Positions 32,766-42,600 of a DNA stretch of 64,000 nucleotides are shown in pieces. The stretch is from Sceloporus undulatus (lineage: Eukaryota > Chordata > Lepidosauria > Squamata > Phrynosomatidae). The stretch covers positions 123,070,112 to 123,134,111 of the forward strand of contig NC_056527.1 in NCBI RefSeq assembly GCF_019175285.1, read 5' to 3'. Each line of letters starts with the position of its first letter. Positions within the stretch are counted from its first letter, which is position 1. Below the pieces are notes generated by a model that did not search any database, was not told the DNA's origin, and saw only the letters and a list, made by a program, of their open reading frames with translations. A program made the position numbers and the translations under genes.

Positions 32766-33204
32766 CTTTGCTGTTGCAGATCAGCAGCTGCTTCCGTCCC
32801 AATGACTATGTCCACAAAGGGCAAGTGAGGGGGTGGACTCGGCTTTTGAGCACGGCCTCCAGCCAGCGAAGAAGAGCCTGTTCTGTGTGGAGGAAGGAGC
32901 AAAGAAGTTGTCTCGATTGTTGTCTAGCAACCACCCACGCTTTTGTACAGAAAAACACATTGCAAGCTGGCCAGCTAACCAACCTTGCATTTCCTCCTCT
33001 TCTTTCCCAAACAGAGTGAATAATACCAGGCTGTGACTTCTGGGCCTCCTTTCAAGCCCACTTACCTCCCTTCTGTCCCAGGCCCATCCTAGCCGCCCCC
33101 AGACAGACCTTCTTCCATCTTCACCAGAGCCAAGGGACTCCGGGATTGCTAATAATTTCCCCCTTTGCCTCATCTGTTTGCTTCTTTTCTGTGAGATGTT
33201 CGAA
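32766..33204. other. Intergenic, nothing recognised
   Basis: Overlapping frames on both strands (32699-33173) have no recognisable domain. Confidence 0.38.
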
Positions 33205-33206
33205 AT

Positions 33207-33328
33207 CAGAATGCAGCAGCCCTTTCATGTTGGTGGCTCCACTTTGACTGACATACAGAATCCTGTAGTTTGGTGAGGCACTGGAGCTCTCTGGCTGAGA
33301 CTGTTAAATGCCCCTCTCTAAAATGCAA

Positions 33329-33379
<51 letters not shown>

Positions 33380-33465
33380 CTACCATTCCATCTGGATCTA
33401 GGTGGCTTACAATGATGGTAATACATACAATACAATACAAATAAAGCATAAAATCCCATAGGTTG
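33207..33465 (+). repeat. Family A-like fragment, (ATT)n and LINE-tail repeat
   Basis: 33207-33300 has GAATCCTGTAGTTTGGTGAG and GCACTGGAGCTCTCTGGCTG. (ATT)n lies at 33329-33377, followed by ACCCTACCATTCCATCTGGA, GTGGCTTACAATGATGG and ATACAATACAATACAAATAA, the reptile 'tacccc-accattc..ggcttacaa' LINE 3'-end string. Confidence 0.6.
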
Positions 33466-33689
33466 TTGCTGGACTGAAAAGCGAGGATGGCTTCTGCGTC
33501 ACCAAAGGTTGTGTGAAAGAGAGAGTTTCAGCAAATGTGGCTTTTTACCTGGTTGTGTGGCAACCGCATCACTGAAATTCCCCCTTCTACACAACCATCA
33601 AAGTACAGGAAACATCTCCAGTTTCCATTCTATCCCTGAAAAAGCCCCAGGTACAGGATCCAAGAGAGTAGAGCTTGAAAAAGTTACTT

Positions 33690-33927
33690 GTTACTGTTGT
33701 CATTGCCTTCAAGTCATGTCCAACTCATGGTGACTCTAAGGCGAAAATATCAGAGGGTTTTCTTGACAAAATTTGTTCAGTGGGGTTTTTGCTATTGCCT
33801 TCCTCTGAGGCTGAGAGTATTTGACTTGCCCAAGATCACCCACCAGATTACATGGCTGAGCTGGGATTCGAACCCTGATCTCCAGAGTCAAAGTCCAACA
33901 CTCAAACCACTAAACCTCTCTGCTTAC
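33690..33927 (-). mobile_element. Sauria SINE, minus strand, full length
   Basis: GTTGTCATTGCCTTCAAGTC, CATGGTGACTCTAAGGCG, GGGTTTTCTTGACAAAATTTG, TATTGCCTTCCTCTGAGGCT, GGGATTCGAACCCTGATCTC and CACTCAAACCACTAAACC. Confidence 0.92.
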
Positions 33928-33977
33928 TGTTTCATTATGCTTGGCTACTGGAGCTTAGAAAAATTATTGGGGGTTTT

Positions 33978-34122
33978 TTGGACTGCAGCTTCCAGAATCC
34001 CCCAGCCTATGGATCTCCTGTAATTGTAACAATATAACTTGTTACTGTTAAGTGTTACCATTATAGGATATCGATATGGTAGATATACTGGCTGGGGGAT
34101 TCTGGGAGCTGTGTTCCCCCCC
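33978..34122 (+). mobile_element. Small palindromic MITE, family G
   Basis: Left arm GGACTGCAGCTTCCAGAATCCCCCAGCC (33980 on) and right arm GGCTGGGGGATTCTGGGAGCTG (34091 on) are inverted copies around about 75 bp. Fragments of the same arms occur at 18455, 27490, 37535, 45735 and 48985. A poly-C run follows at about 34117. Confidence 0.7.
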
Positions 34123-34189
34123 CCCCCCGAAAAGGTAAGTTTTCTAAGCTCCTATGGCCAAGCATAGCCATAATATGAAGTTCCGTTTC

Positions 34190-34510
34190 TCTCTGCTTTC
34201 TGTACTTTCCTCTGAGATAATTTGCCAGCAAGAAGCAAACATTTCTGGCTTGTTTATCAGCTTCAGTCCAGTGGGACCAGAAAGACGGACATAGGCATTG
34301 CAGCAGCGGAGCAGAGTAATTCAGAGTGTCATTAACATTCAGTCACTCTCCAGGTTTGAAGGGGACCCTGGTGACTTCAGAAGTTTGCAACAAATCCCAA
34401 GTCTCCTCGAGGAGGTAATAAACGGCGATGTCTCCACCAGCGGCAAGATTCAGCACATCCTTTGTTTACCAGAAAGCACTCGCTCTTTGGACTCTGGAAG
34501 TTAATCACTG
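34190..34510. other. Candidate conserved non-coding element
   Basis: Unique sequence with GTAATTCAGAGTGTCATTAAC, GAGGTAATAAACGGCGATG and retained CpGs. No repeat match or exon. Confidence 0.32.
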
Positions 34511-34584
34511 CTCTGGATGGGGCTCACCTTGAAAACAGAATCTGAACTCCTGGCCTAATGCCCTATAGAGTACCTGAGATGTTG

Positions 34585-35100
34585 TGGTTGTTGTTAGCTG
34601 CCCTTGAATCATCCTCAACTCATGGCAGCCCTGTGGATGAGGCATCTCCATGACCTTCTGTCCTCCATTGATCTTCTTAGGCCCTGCAGATTGAGTCCCA
34701 TGACCTCCCTGATGGAGTCTATCCATCTGGCATGCGGTCTTCTTCTCTTTCTACTGCCCTCAAAGTTTCCTAGCATCATTGGCTTTTCCAATGAGGTATG
34801 CCTTCTCATGATGTGTCCAAAATATGACAGCCTCAGTTTGATCATCTTCCAGGGAAAGTTCTGGCTTGATTTGTTCAAAGACCCCTTTGTTTGTGTTTTG
34901 GGCCGGTATCCTCAGCACTCTTCCCAAATATCACATTTCAAATGAGTTCATTTCTTTTTCCCCGCTTTCTTCGCTGTCTCTCAACCACATCTGTACATGG
35001 TGATGGGGAAAACAATGTCTTGGATGAGTCTAAATTTAATACCCAGTTGTATATCTTTACTCTTTAGGATCTTGTCCCGTTCTTTCATGGCTGCAAGTAA
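34585..35100 (-). mobile_element. Bov-B LINE, 3' part of ORF2
   Basis: The minus-strand frame 34615-34878 reads KSSQNFPWKMIKLRLSYFGH, IMRRHTSLEKPMMLGNFEGS and RKRRRPHARWIDSIREVMGL, then the 3' end. Upstream sequence to 35100 encodes degraded DKILKS..IQLGIKF-type blocks. Order and orientation match the copies at 4335 and 15745. Confidence 0.9.
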
Positions 35101-36105
35101 CCAATATTCTTATGGATGCTGGATTGGGCTGTGATTGCAGGCACGGTTCTGAGAAATGCACAACGGAACATGAAAGTGACAGAGTATTTAATCCCTATTC
35201 ATAAAACCAGACACTTAGAAAAACTGTTCAGCTACATCCTTTGTTTTACAGAGGTTTCCTTGGACTGGAAACAGATCCCTTTAAAAAAATCAGTGCTCTT
35301 CACTTTGAAGATAAAGGCCCTTGTTGTCCCTTTCCAGTTCTGACTGCCTTGGACAAGTACAACTTGCCGTATCAGTTGTAGTACACGGTGCAAAGGCGTT
35401 TATGATGTTGCTGTCAGCACGCTGTCGCCTCGTGGTGCAACGGCTGGAAGAAGACCTGGATAAAATTAGCTCCTGGGGCAGAAGCAGTGCAACAAGACGC
35501 CGGGACGCCCATCGGCCGAGTGCAGAGAATTAATGGAAGCACGCAGCTCCTGGCAGCAGGAAGGATCTCGCCTGGGCCTTTTCCTCTTTTTGTTCAACCA
35601 TCTGCCCTCAACAATAGAGGCCTGCATCGTTCCTGAAGATGCTCTGCCTTGCTCCAGGATTGCCACAGGCTCACCTTCTGAGACACAGAGTCTGCACTAA
35701 CAGGAATTCAGGAAGGGGCCCATGACCCATGCCACACCTTTGACTTGCCCTTAAACCAGGAGTATAGCTACCAGGAGAGCAAAACGGAGGCATTGCTCCC
35801 TGCAATAAGAATCTTGCCCCCCCCCATGAATTTTCTCTTCCCTCCCCAAATTTTTAGCATTGCAGAGAGTGAGACTGTTGACAATGGTAAATTCCTGGGA
35901 TTCTTACATTTGCTGTGTTTACATTCCCTTGGTAACACGGCATCTCTGGATGCTTAAACTCTGCTTCAAAAGCCTCAGATGAAGTTTGACTGCAATGTTA
36001 GAAATGCATGGAGGGTCAGAATTCCCCCCCCCCCCTCACCCTTAGGTACTCCCTTGCAAAACCTCAGGGAATCCTTAACAAAGTCCAAGTCATTTGGAGT
36101 AAAAT
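35101..36105. other. Intergenic; candidate conserved element at 35340-35600
   Basis: 35340-35600 is CpG-retaining unique DNA (GCACGCTGTCGCCTCGTGG, GACGCCGGGACGCCCATCGG, GCAGAGAATTAATGG). The open frame over it (35321-35533) has no domain or flanking splice sites that convince. Poly-C at about 35817 and 36026. Confidence 0.32.
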
Positions 36106-36109
36106 ACCA

Positions 36110-36450
36110 TCTGCTTGAGAATCCATCTGAGTATCCAACCTCCTCTGAACAAATCTTGCCAAGAAAATCCCATGACAGGTTGGCCTTAGGATCACCATAA
36201 GTTGGAAACAACATGAAGACACACAACAACAACACTACTACACATATATAACACTACGATTCCATTTTAATTGTCATGACTGCATTCTGTGGAATCCTGG
36301 GATTTTTAGTTTGGTGGGGCACCAGTGCCCTTTGGCTATGCATTCTAAATGCTCTACCTCAAACTGCAAATTCCAGGATTCCACAGGATGGAACTATGGC
36401 AGTTAAAGTGGCATCATAGTGCCATAACTGTGGTGTGAAAGGACCCTGGA
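36110..36450 (+). mobile_element. Sauria SINE 3' half, then a family A relative
   Basis: 36138-36232: CTCCTCTGAACAAATCTTGCC, AAGAAAATCCCATGACAGG, GGATCACCATAAGTTGGAAAC and ACACACAACAACAAC. 36245-36440: CACTACGATTCCATTTTAATT, GTGGAATCCTGGGATTTTTAG, GGATGGAACTATGGCAGTTAAAG and GGCATCATAGTG, a palindromic relative of family A. Confidence 0.75.
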
Positions 36451-36900
36451 GGAAACTTTGCCCAATTCTTGTATATCTGTTATCTTTCCCAATGGGCTTT
36501 TCTGACTGTGGCTAGGTCTCCTGAAGTCCTGGTCCAACATTCAAACACCACACTGGCTCTGTGCGCCTCTGGAGATCACCATGAAACCCACTTTCGGGGA
36601 TCTCTAGTTTGCACTAGGCAAGAATCCTACCTGAAAGAGCTACTGGCAGTCAGAACAGAAAATACTAAGCTAGACACACCAACAGTGTGTGATTCATTCA
36701 CAGTGCAGCTCTGTTGTCTGTTGTTGCATTGACCCTAAGGAGTTTTCCAGGCACAATTTGGTCAGAGATGGCTTGTCAGTGCCTTCCTGAGGCTGAGAGT
36801 GTGTGACTTGCCCAAGTTTTATGGCTGGGGCAAACCCTGGTCTCCAGAGTCATAATCCAGTGCTCAGACCTCTATGCTACACTGGATCTCTGTAGTGCAG
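36451..36900 (-). mobile_element. Sauria SINE fragments, minus strand
   Basis: 36505-36560 is a tRNA-head end (CTGGTCCAACATTCAAACACC, ACACTGGCTCTG). 36715-36895 is a more complete diverged copy (TTGACCCTAAGGAGTTTTCC, CAGTGCCTTCCTGAGGCTGA, CTCTATGCTACACTGGATCTC). Confidence 0.75.
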
Positions 36901-37244
36901 CTTTATTTCTTCATAATAAAGGAAACAGTCTGTTTTCTGGTATAGTTTTAACCAGAAAAACAAGCATTTATGTGTCTTTTAAATCAGCAAAAGTACTATT
37001 CCGGCAGAGATGATGGGCACAGCTTACAGCGGAGGGGAGAGAACCAGCTTCAGCTGGTTGGAAGGGAGGCCTTGGGCAGAGATCCCAGCGAGAGGGAAAG
37101 GGTGAGCATGACCCACTGATAGCCTTGGAAATGGCAGATATGCATACATGCTCCCTGTGAAGCCTACATCCAGTTAGCAAACCTGAGTTTGCTGCTGAGT
37201 AATAATACACAGTGGTTTTCATTGTTATCTACTACAGCTATCAA
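36901..37244. other. Intergenic, nothing recognised
   Basis: No exon or named repeat. Confidence 0.4.
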
Positions 37245-37463
37245 AGATTCAGCACAGAGTAGCAGTTTTAGCATTAGAGACCAGGGTTTGATTCCTGCTC
37301 AACCATAAAACTCACTGGGTGACCCTGGGCAAGTCACACTCTCTCAGCCTCAGAGGATGGCAATGGCAAACCTCCTCTGAACAAATCTTGCCAAGAAAAC
37401 CCCATGATAGGTACACCTTAGGGTCGCCAAAGGACTTGAAGGCACACAACAATAACAACCATT
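37245..37463 (+). mobile_element. Sauria SINE, near full length
   Basis: AGGGTTTGATTCCTGCTCAA (B box), GGGTGACCCTGGGCAAGTCA, CTCTCAGCCTCAGAGGATGG, AACAAATCTTGCCAAGAAAA, GGTACACCTTAGGGTCGCC and GGACTTGAAGGCACACAAC. Confidence 0.92.
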
Positions 37464-38030
37464 GTGTGTATTGGGAGTTCTCATTGAAGGCACACAACAT
37501 GCGCACATGCTATAGCTACTAGAGTGCCCCAGCAAGTATGTCCACTGGGGATTCTGGGAGCTGTAGTCTCCATACATCCCTTGCTAATTATGTCATGTGA
37601 ACGGCAGAATGCTAGCTTGCTGCAACCCTTGTTGTTGTTGTGTGCCCTCAAGTAATTTCTGACTTCTGGAAACCCCAAAGGGAACTTATCACAGGGTTTT
37701 CTTGGCAAGATTTGTTCGGGGGGGGGGGGGGGCATTGCCGTCTTCTGAGGCTGAGAATGTGTGACTTGCCCATTCCATGGCCAAGCAGGAATTCAAACCC
37801 TGATCTCCAGAGTTGCGGTCCAGTCTTCAAACCACTAAAGCACACTGGTTCTAATGCCACCCTACTAACCCCCAACAAAGCATGGATGCTGACATTAAGA
37901 TTCACCTAAGTAAGGGTTCTGTGTAACTCAAATGTTTGTGTGTTTTGTTGTGTGCCTTCAAGTCATTTCTTAGGGCATGCCATGGGGTTTTCTTGGTAAG
38001 ATTTGTTCAGAGGGGGTTTGCCTTTATCCT
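37464..38030 (-). mobile_element. Two minus-strand Sauria SINEs
   Basis: 37628-37857 is near full length with a G14 run at about 37718 (GTTGTTGTTGTGTGCCCTC, GGGTTTTCTTGGCAAGATTTG, GAATTCAAACCCTGATCTCC). 37945-38030 is a 3' part (TTGTTGTGTGCCTTCAAGTC, GGGGTTTTCTTGGTAAGATT). A family G arm (GGGGATTCTGGGAGCTGTAG) lies at 37542. Confidence 0.88.
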
Positions 38031-38694
38031 TTTATTCATGAAAGATGCTTCAATGTTTCAGCATGAGAAAAGGGGTGAGGGGAAATTGGGCATTACTTGT
38101 ACAGTTTTTACATTTCTTTCTTTTTTAAATGAATTAAAAAGGGGTGCAATTGGCATCTTTCCCCGGGTAGTCAATCTTGGGAATTCCAGCTTGAGATCTA
38201 GGACTTCCAATTTGGAATCTAGGACCTTTATAAGTCACTGAAAGGGCTGATTGGATGTTTAATCTATGCAAGAAGGAAATGGAGGTTTGAGGGATGCTGA
38301 AATTCAGCAGACTGGGGCTTTTGGGGATACATCATCAAAGACGTATCAGGCGGCTTGCTTCTTGCCAACAGAATAAGATGTTATTTGCCCATGCTCAAGA
38401 TTATGCTCAGTGCAATTTTCAAGGCTCATCCCTATAATTTGAAACAGGTTCACTAAGGATTCAGCCATAAAGCCATAATCAAATTTGGTTTTTTCAGTTC
38501 TTAGTGTTTAAACCAACCCCCCCCCCCCCAATTTTAAAGTTATTATAGCTTTGAAATATGTCTACCTTCCGATACTTTGTTCTGGCATTTCAAGATAGAT
38601 GAGCCTCACCAAAAATAAGGGGAGTAAGAAAATCATTAAGGGTTTTTCAAAAACTACTTTTTTGTTGTTCAAGTCAAGCATTTCAAATCGAAAG
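38031..38694. other. Intergenic downstream of TCIM, nothing recognised
   Basis: Unique DNA with a C11 run near 38518. It lies beyond the predicted TCIM polyadenylation site. Confidence 0.4.
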
Positions 38695-38714
38695 CATTTC
38701 TATCAAATGTATAA

Positions 38715-38720
38715 TTTATT
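38715..38720 (-). terminator. TCIM: Candidate polyadenylation signal of TCIM
   Basis: Plus-strand TTTATT, that is AATAAA on the minus strand, 878 nt downstream of the TCIM stop codon. The intervening 38721-39597 is unique, AT-rich and repeat-free, as expected for a conserved 3' UTR. Other signals could be used. Confidence 0.45.
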
Positions 38721-39597
38721 TGTTCCACAGATCAGCATATGCAATAAATTAGTGCCGGAATAATACAGCATCATTGCAAAACATCAACATCATATGTTGC
38801 CTGTTAAATTCACAGCAAGAATTGCATGTAAGGCACGCAAACACAACAAGTGTTTTTTTCTTTTTGAAACACATGTTCAGAATGGCATTTCGATATCAAG
38901 AGAACTCAATGTCCCAAAGAGACTTTCCCACTTCAGGAAGAAGCGTCTTTTATAAAAAGAAAAGGGAGGAAAATCACAAACTTCTGTGCAACCGGTTTTA
39001 GAATACAGTAGAAGAAAACACAAGGTTGCTTCATGATGTCCTGAAAGCAAGTCCTCTCTCTGGAGCATGTTGTGCCACAAAGATGATGATGCGCCCTTCT
39101 CTTAGTGCATTTTAAACACATGCAAATAGACAAAGTCATTGATCACTCTCTAATCCCTTTTCATCCCAGCAGACAAGAGAGAGGCTTAAGGAAGGCTTTA
39201 CACATTCAATAAACAAGTAGCAGAAAAGATTGTCACAGAGACTGTCGGAGGCAAGAACCTTGGAGGCTCTTCTTGGCTCCAGCCAGCCAAGAGATATTGT
39301 GGCCGACAGTCTCACAGGCTGTTTCTCTCTGTGACTCGGGGATTGCTGTCCATATGGCTCTCTGGCCAAATTCCTTGGCTCCCTTTACAGTTTTCAAGTG
39401 TCTAAGTCACTGTGGGAAGCCCACAATTGCTCGTTTTGGAGTGTCCAAAAATGGGACCGAACGCGCATCACCAAGATCTCCTAGCATCCTTCGTCCTGGT
39501 GGCAGCTGGAGATACCATTGTGCAGAAAGCCAATAGGTCTGGCTCAAAGGAGTGGTGTGCTCTCTCTCCATCCCGTCCTACCTTCTCAAGAAGTCCT
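38721..39597 (-). other. TCIM: Probable TCIM 3' untranslated region
   Basis: About 0.88 kb without any local repeat family, running from the stop codon to the AATAAA signal. Inference: its lack of repeats, next to a small single-exon gene whose mammalian mRNA has a 3' UTR much longer than its CDS, fits a transcribed 3' UTR. Confidence 0.5.
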
Positions 39598-39885
39598 TCA
39601 GTGGACTTTGATGGAGTGCTTCCCAAACTTTAGGAACTGGAACAGCTTCTCTCTGGTCCTCTGCTTCAAAGCCATGAGCGACCGGGCTTTCTCCTCCAAG
39701 TCTTGGTCAGTGGCCAGAAGGATTTTGGCCCTTTCCTCAGCTTTCCTGTCGCCAGAGTTTTTGAAGAGCTTCTCCAAGGACTCCTGGTCCAAGTTCTCGA
39801 AGATGTTGGCCACCGCTTTCTTGCGCAAAGCGGTGTCGAAGCGATAGCCATGGACAGACGGGCTCACTCTCAGGGAGGTCGACAT
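39598..39885 (-). CDS. TCIM: TCIM (C8orf4/TC1), transcriptional and immune response regulator
   Basis: A 95-residue single-exon frame starting MSTSLRVSPSVHGYRFDTAL and ending FLKFGKHSIKVH. It closely follows human TCIM (recalled sequence: ..MSTSLRVSPSIHGYHFDTASRKKAVGNIFENTDQESLERL.. to ..SIKVH). TCIM is a small, mostly disordered protein that relieves Chibby inhibition of beta-catenin and takes part in NF-kB, endothelial and haematopoietic responses, acting in nucleus and cytoplasm. The body is rich in K/R/E with predicted helices (NIFENLDQESLEKLF; AEERAKILLATDQDLEEKAR). The ATG at 39885 is chosen because the upstream in-frame stretch has no ATG before a stop near 39976. This start corresponds to human Met12, so the human 11-residue N-terminal extension is not encoded here. 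Context is GCCATGT. It lies on the same strand as IDO2. Confidence 0.97.
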   Translation of the reverse strand: MSTSLRVSPSVHGYRFDTALRKKAVANIFENLDQESLEKLFKNSGDRKAEERAKILLATDQDLEEKARSLMALKQRTREKLFQFLKFGKHSIKVH

Positions 39886-39989
39886 GGCTGGTGGCAACCG
39901 AGGGATGGCTTCTGGCTGCTGCTGCTTTCCAGGAGGGATGTCAGCCCCAGAGAGAGGTCTTTCCCTTGGAGTATCTCAGCCAGAGATCC

Positions 39990-40080
39990 CTGTGAAGAAC
40001 TCCTGGCTACAGCCTGGCTATTTAAAGGCAATTCAGAGGGGAAAGCCGGTGGTGGCTCGAGTTACAGAGATGACATCAGC
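39990..40080 (-). promoter_or_regulatory. TCIM: TCIM core promoter: TATA-like box and CRE/ATF-like site
   Basis: On the minus strand CCTTTAAATAGCC (TATA-like TTTAAATA at 40019-40026) lies about 135 nt upstream of the ATG. That would place the start site near 39990-39995. TGATGTCA on the minus strand (40071-40078) resembles a CRE/ATF site 45 nt further up. Such an arrangement suits an inducible gene. Motif calls only. Confidence 0.55.
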
Positions 40081-40330
40081 TGGAGATCAACGCCCAAGAA
40101 CTAAAAGCTGGGTTAACAATTAAACTGCCAAAACAACACATCTACTGGAATAGGCGAACTAGGGCTACCTCTTGAGCGTCCGGCTTCACCTGCCGTTCTT
40201 GCTGAACAACTGCTTCTGCAACGTGGAGAAGAGTTTAGTTGCTTATCAGATACAGATACAAGTGTCTGCTTACTAGGGCAGATTTGTTTGTTCGTTTCGT
40301 GTTGCTGTGGGTTTTGTGTTTTTCAGAAAG
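40081..40330. other. TCIM upstream flank, no specific call
   Basis: Unique sequence with GGTTAACAATTAAAC and retained CpGs. It is probably part of the promoter-proximal region. Confidence 0.3.
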
Positions 40331-40460
40331 TACAGTGGGCCCTTGGTATTTGGCAGGGTTTGGTTCCAGGACCCCCCTGTGGTTACCAAAATCCATGGAT
40401 GCTCAAATCTCATTATATACAGTGGCAGGGTAAAAGGGTGTTCCTTATTGAATGGAAGCC
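40331..40460 (+). mobile_element. pogo/Tigger-like MITE
   Basis: ACAGTGGGCCCTTGGTATTTG, GGTTTGGTTCCAGGACCCCC, ACCAAAATCCATGGATGCTC and ATTATATACAGTGGCAGGG match the Tigger-type 5' end ('cagtgg-ccctcggtatccgc..ggttccaggaccccc'). Confidence 0.8.
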
Positions 40461-41540
40461 TACATGGTTGCTGCTGCTGTTGTCATTGTCATTATGCTTA
40501 TTGTGGCTGTTCTATCCAGGCATCCTTCCAGTTTGCAAAGTATATGGCTCTCCTTCTCTTCACTTTCTCCTTGCGAGGTAGGCTATTCTGTGAGACGATG
40601 CTTAACCAATGTATTCACATGGTTCAGCAAAAACTAGAATCCAAACCTCTTGAATCTCACCCAACACTGTAACCACTACATCATTTTCTCCAAGAAAGGT
40701 GCTTTTCCAAACGTATTGACTCTCAAAATAGGGATTTCCAAACAAATATTAATAGGCTGCTGAGCCAATGTGCATGAGATCCAGTAGCTAACTAAATTCC
40801 CACCTGCGCGCATGAGCTCAGGAGATGTCTAGGTTGCATCCAGATTCACAAACAGTGAATTCCCCAAGCATCTCTAATTAAAACCCAGTGGCAATCTTTG
40901 ATTCCAGATACATAAAGTCCCACAGCAACAAATCAGATTGGAAGCACAATACAGTCAATGTTATACAGCCAGCTAGCATTAAAAACTATATGTACGCGTT
41001 CCCAAATGCATTTCGGTCAAGCTGGAGGGTGGCTTCATTGCATCTTTGTCTTGTTTAATATAGATCCCAGGGCCCAGTTATGATCATGCAAATTGCATTA
41101 AACAACACTGTATTTTTATTGCAACAGATTCACTCCGCATTGTCCTCTCCTTTTACAAGACCAAACTCTTTTAAGAGTTACTGTAATCACTTCATTTACT
41201 ACTCAGAAGAGCAAATGATTTCAATGAAAACCCTGAATGAAAAGCATTGCAATCCAGTGCCAAGGGCTGGTTTTACTTCCTGTGAATGGAGAAGATATTC
41301 AAAAACCTTATGATAACAGAAAAATGGGACTCTTGACTTCTGCTTTCAAAGCTCCAGTGGCTTCTTCTTCAGGCAAAGCTGTTAAAAATCTGGACAAAAT
41401 GCAAGCTTGTGACTCTCAATTCATCATATTTTGATTTCTCCTGTATGATTTTTAACAGCTATGGCTGATGAAGAAGCCGGTGGAGCTTCGAAAGCTTGCA
41501 TCATGTCTTTTGTGCATTTTGGTTGGGCCCCATAAAAGTA
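40461..41540. other. TCIM upstream region; candidate element at 40985-41250
   Basis: No exon seen. 40985-41250 is unique, with an octamer ATGCAAAT at 41086-41093 within ATCATGCAAATTGCATTA and a nearby GTAATCACTTCATTTAC. This could be a distal regulatory element. Confidence 0.3.
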
Positions 41541-41780
41541 GCAGAGAGCCAGCATGGCTTGAGCCCTGGACTATGACTCTGGAGACGAGGGTTCGAATCC
41601 CAGATCGGCCATGTAAACCCAATGGGTGACCTTGGGCAAATCACACTCTCTCAGCCTCAGAGGATGGCAATGGTAAACCTCCTTTGAACTAATCTTGCCA
41701 AGAACCCCCCCCCCCCATGAAAGGTTCACCTTAGGGTCGCCACAAGTTGGAAATGATTTGAAGGCACACAGCAGCATAAA
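41541..41780 (+). mobile_element. Sauria SINE, essentially complete
   Basis: Best copy of the window. The head runs AGAGCCAGCATGGCTTGAGC to GGGTTCGAATCCCAGATCGG with an intact B box. Then come GGGTGACCTTGGGCAAATCA, CTCAGCCTCAGAGGATGGC, TTGAACTAATCTTGCCAAG, a C13 run, TTCACCTTAGGGTCGCCAC and the Bov-B-like end GAAATGATTTGAAGGCACAC. Confidence 0.95.
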
Positions 41781-42009
41781 GGTATCACTGCTTTGTGGAT
41801 TTGGGATGTTATGGAACTAACATATAAGTAGTTATTTCTAAGATCAGGGATATTTATTTATTGCTTCTGGCTATGTAGGGCGAGCGAGAGATTTCTCTTG
41901 TGTGACCCCAAGTCCATGGAGGTGTGAAGTGATTTATTCTGCAGACAATGCAGCATTTTAAGGGACATGGAGACATTTCTATGGTTGCTTTTCATGCTGT
42001 GCCCTCCAT
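41781..42009. other. Intergenic, nothing recognised
   Basis: Unique sequence leading into a CpG-dense patch. Confidence 0.4.
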
Positions 42010-42185
42010 GCCTCCCCATGGAGCATCGCGGAAGGGTTGAAAGGACCGAGACGCCACCGTGGCTGTCTCCTTTACAAGGACAGCCGGAGGACCACGCAGG
42101 CCGAAGGGTGGATTGTGACGACGACAGACGGTCGCCCATGGCGGCCAAGACGGGTGTCTGTTTCCTGGCATTCATCCTCTGACGC
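42010..42185. promoter_or_regulatory. Short CpG-dense island about 2 kb upstream of TCIM
   Basis: About 15 CpG dinucleotides in 42026-42184 (for example GGACCGAGACGCCACCG, TGTGACGACGACAGACGGTCG, GGCGGCCAAGACGGG), whereas flanks have very few. No repeat family covers it. An open frame on the minus strand (41858-42175) is not recognised. It could be a regulatory CpG island or an unannotated first exon. Confidence 0.45.
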
Positions 42186-42600
42186 TAGCTGAGAACTGCT
42201 AACAATGCAACCTCAGCAGTCGGATTCCCCAGTTGTCTCCTGGCACTTGGACTTCCTCTGAGACCCTGGCTTGTCCTTTTTGGCTTGTCTTTCCCCTTCC
42301 AAATGGTCCATATTCATTTCCCTCAGTCAAAAGGGTCCCCTGCATAGCCACAGTTAATACTCCCCCTCCCCAGTTATTAGACTTTCTTACTCTATTTCTT
42401 CTTTCCTTGCTTCCTTTGGAAATGGCTGCAGATCAGTGATTATGGGCATGCATGGCACAGAAATATTAATAATATTGACCCTTGGCATCACCAGGGAGCC
42501 CATTCATACTACACAGTTAAAACACTATCATTCCACTTTAACTGCCAAATCTATAGGGTCATGGGGTTTGTAATTTGGAGAAGCATCAGCAACTGGATAG
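42186..42600. other. Intergenic with a family A relative at 42500-42595
   Basis: AACACTATCATTCCACTTTA, ACTGCCAAATCTATAGGGTC and TGGGGTTTGTAATTTGGAG resemble the left half of the palindromic element at 36245-36440. Confidence 0.45.

Noticed and set aside
39886-39897. In-frame extension of TCIM by four residues (MPPA)
   Set aside because: The codon at 39897-39895 is TTG, not ATG. The first ATG in frame is at 39885.
41086-41093. Octamer ATGCAAAT as a defined POU binding site
   Set aside because: A single 8-bp match is expected by chance in 64 kb; mentioned only as context.
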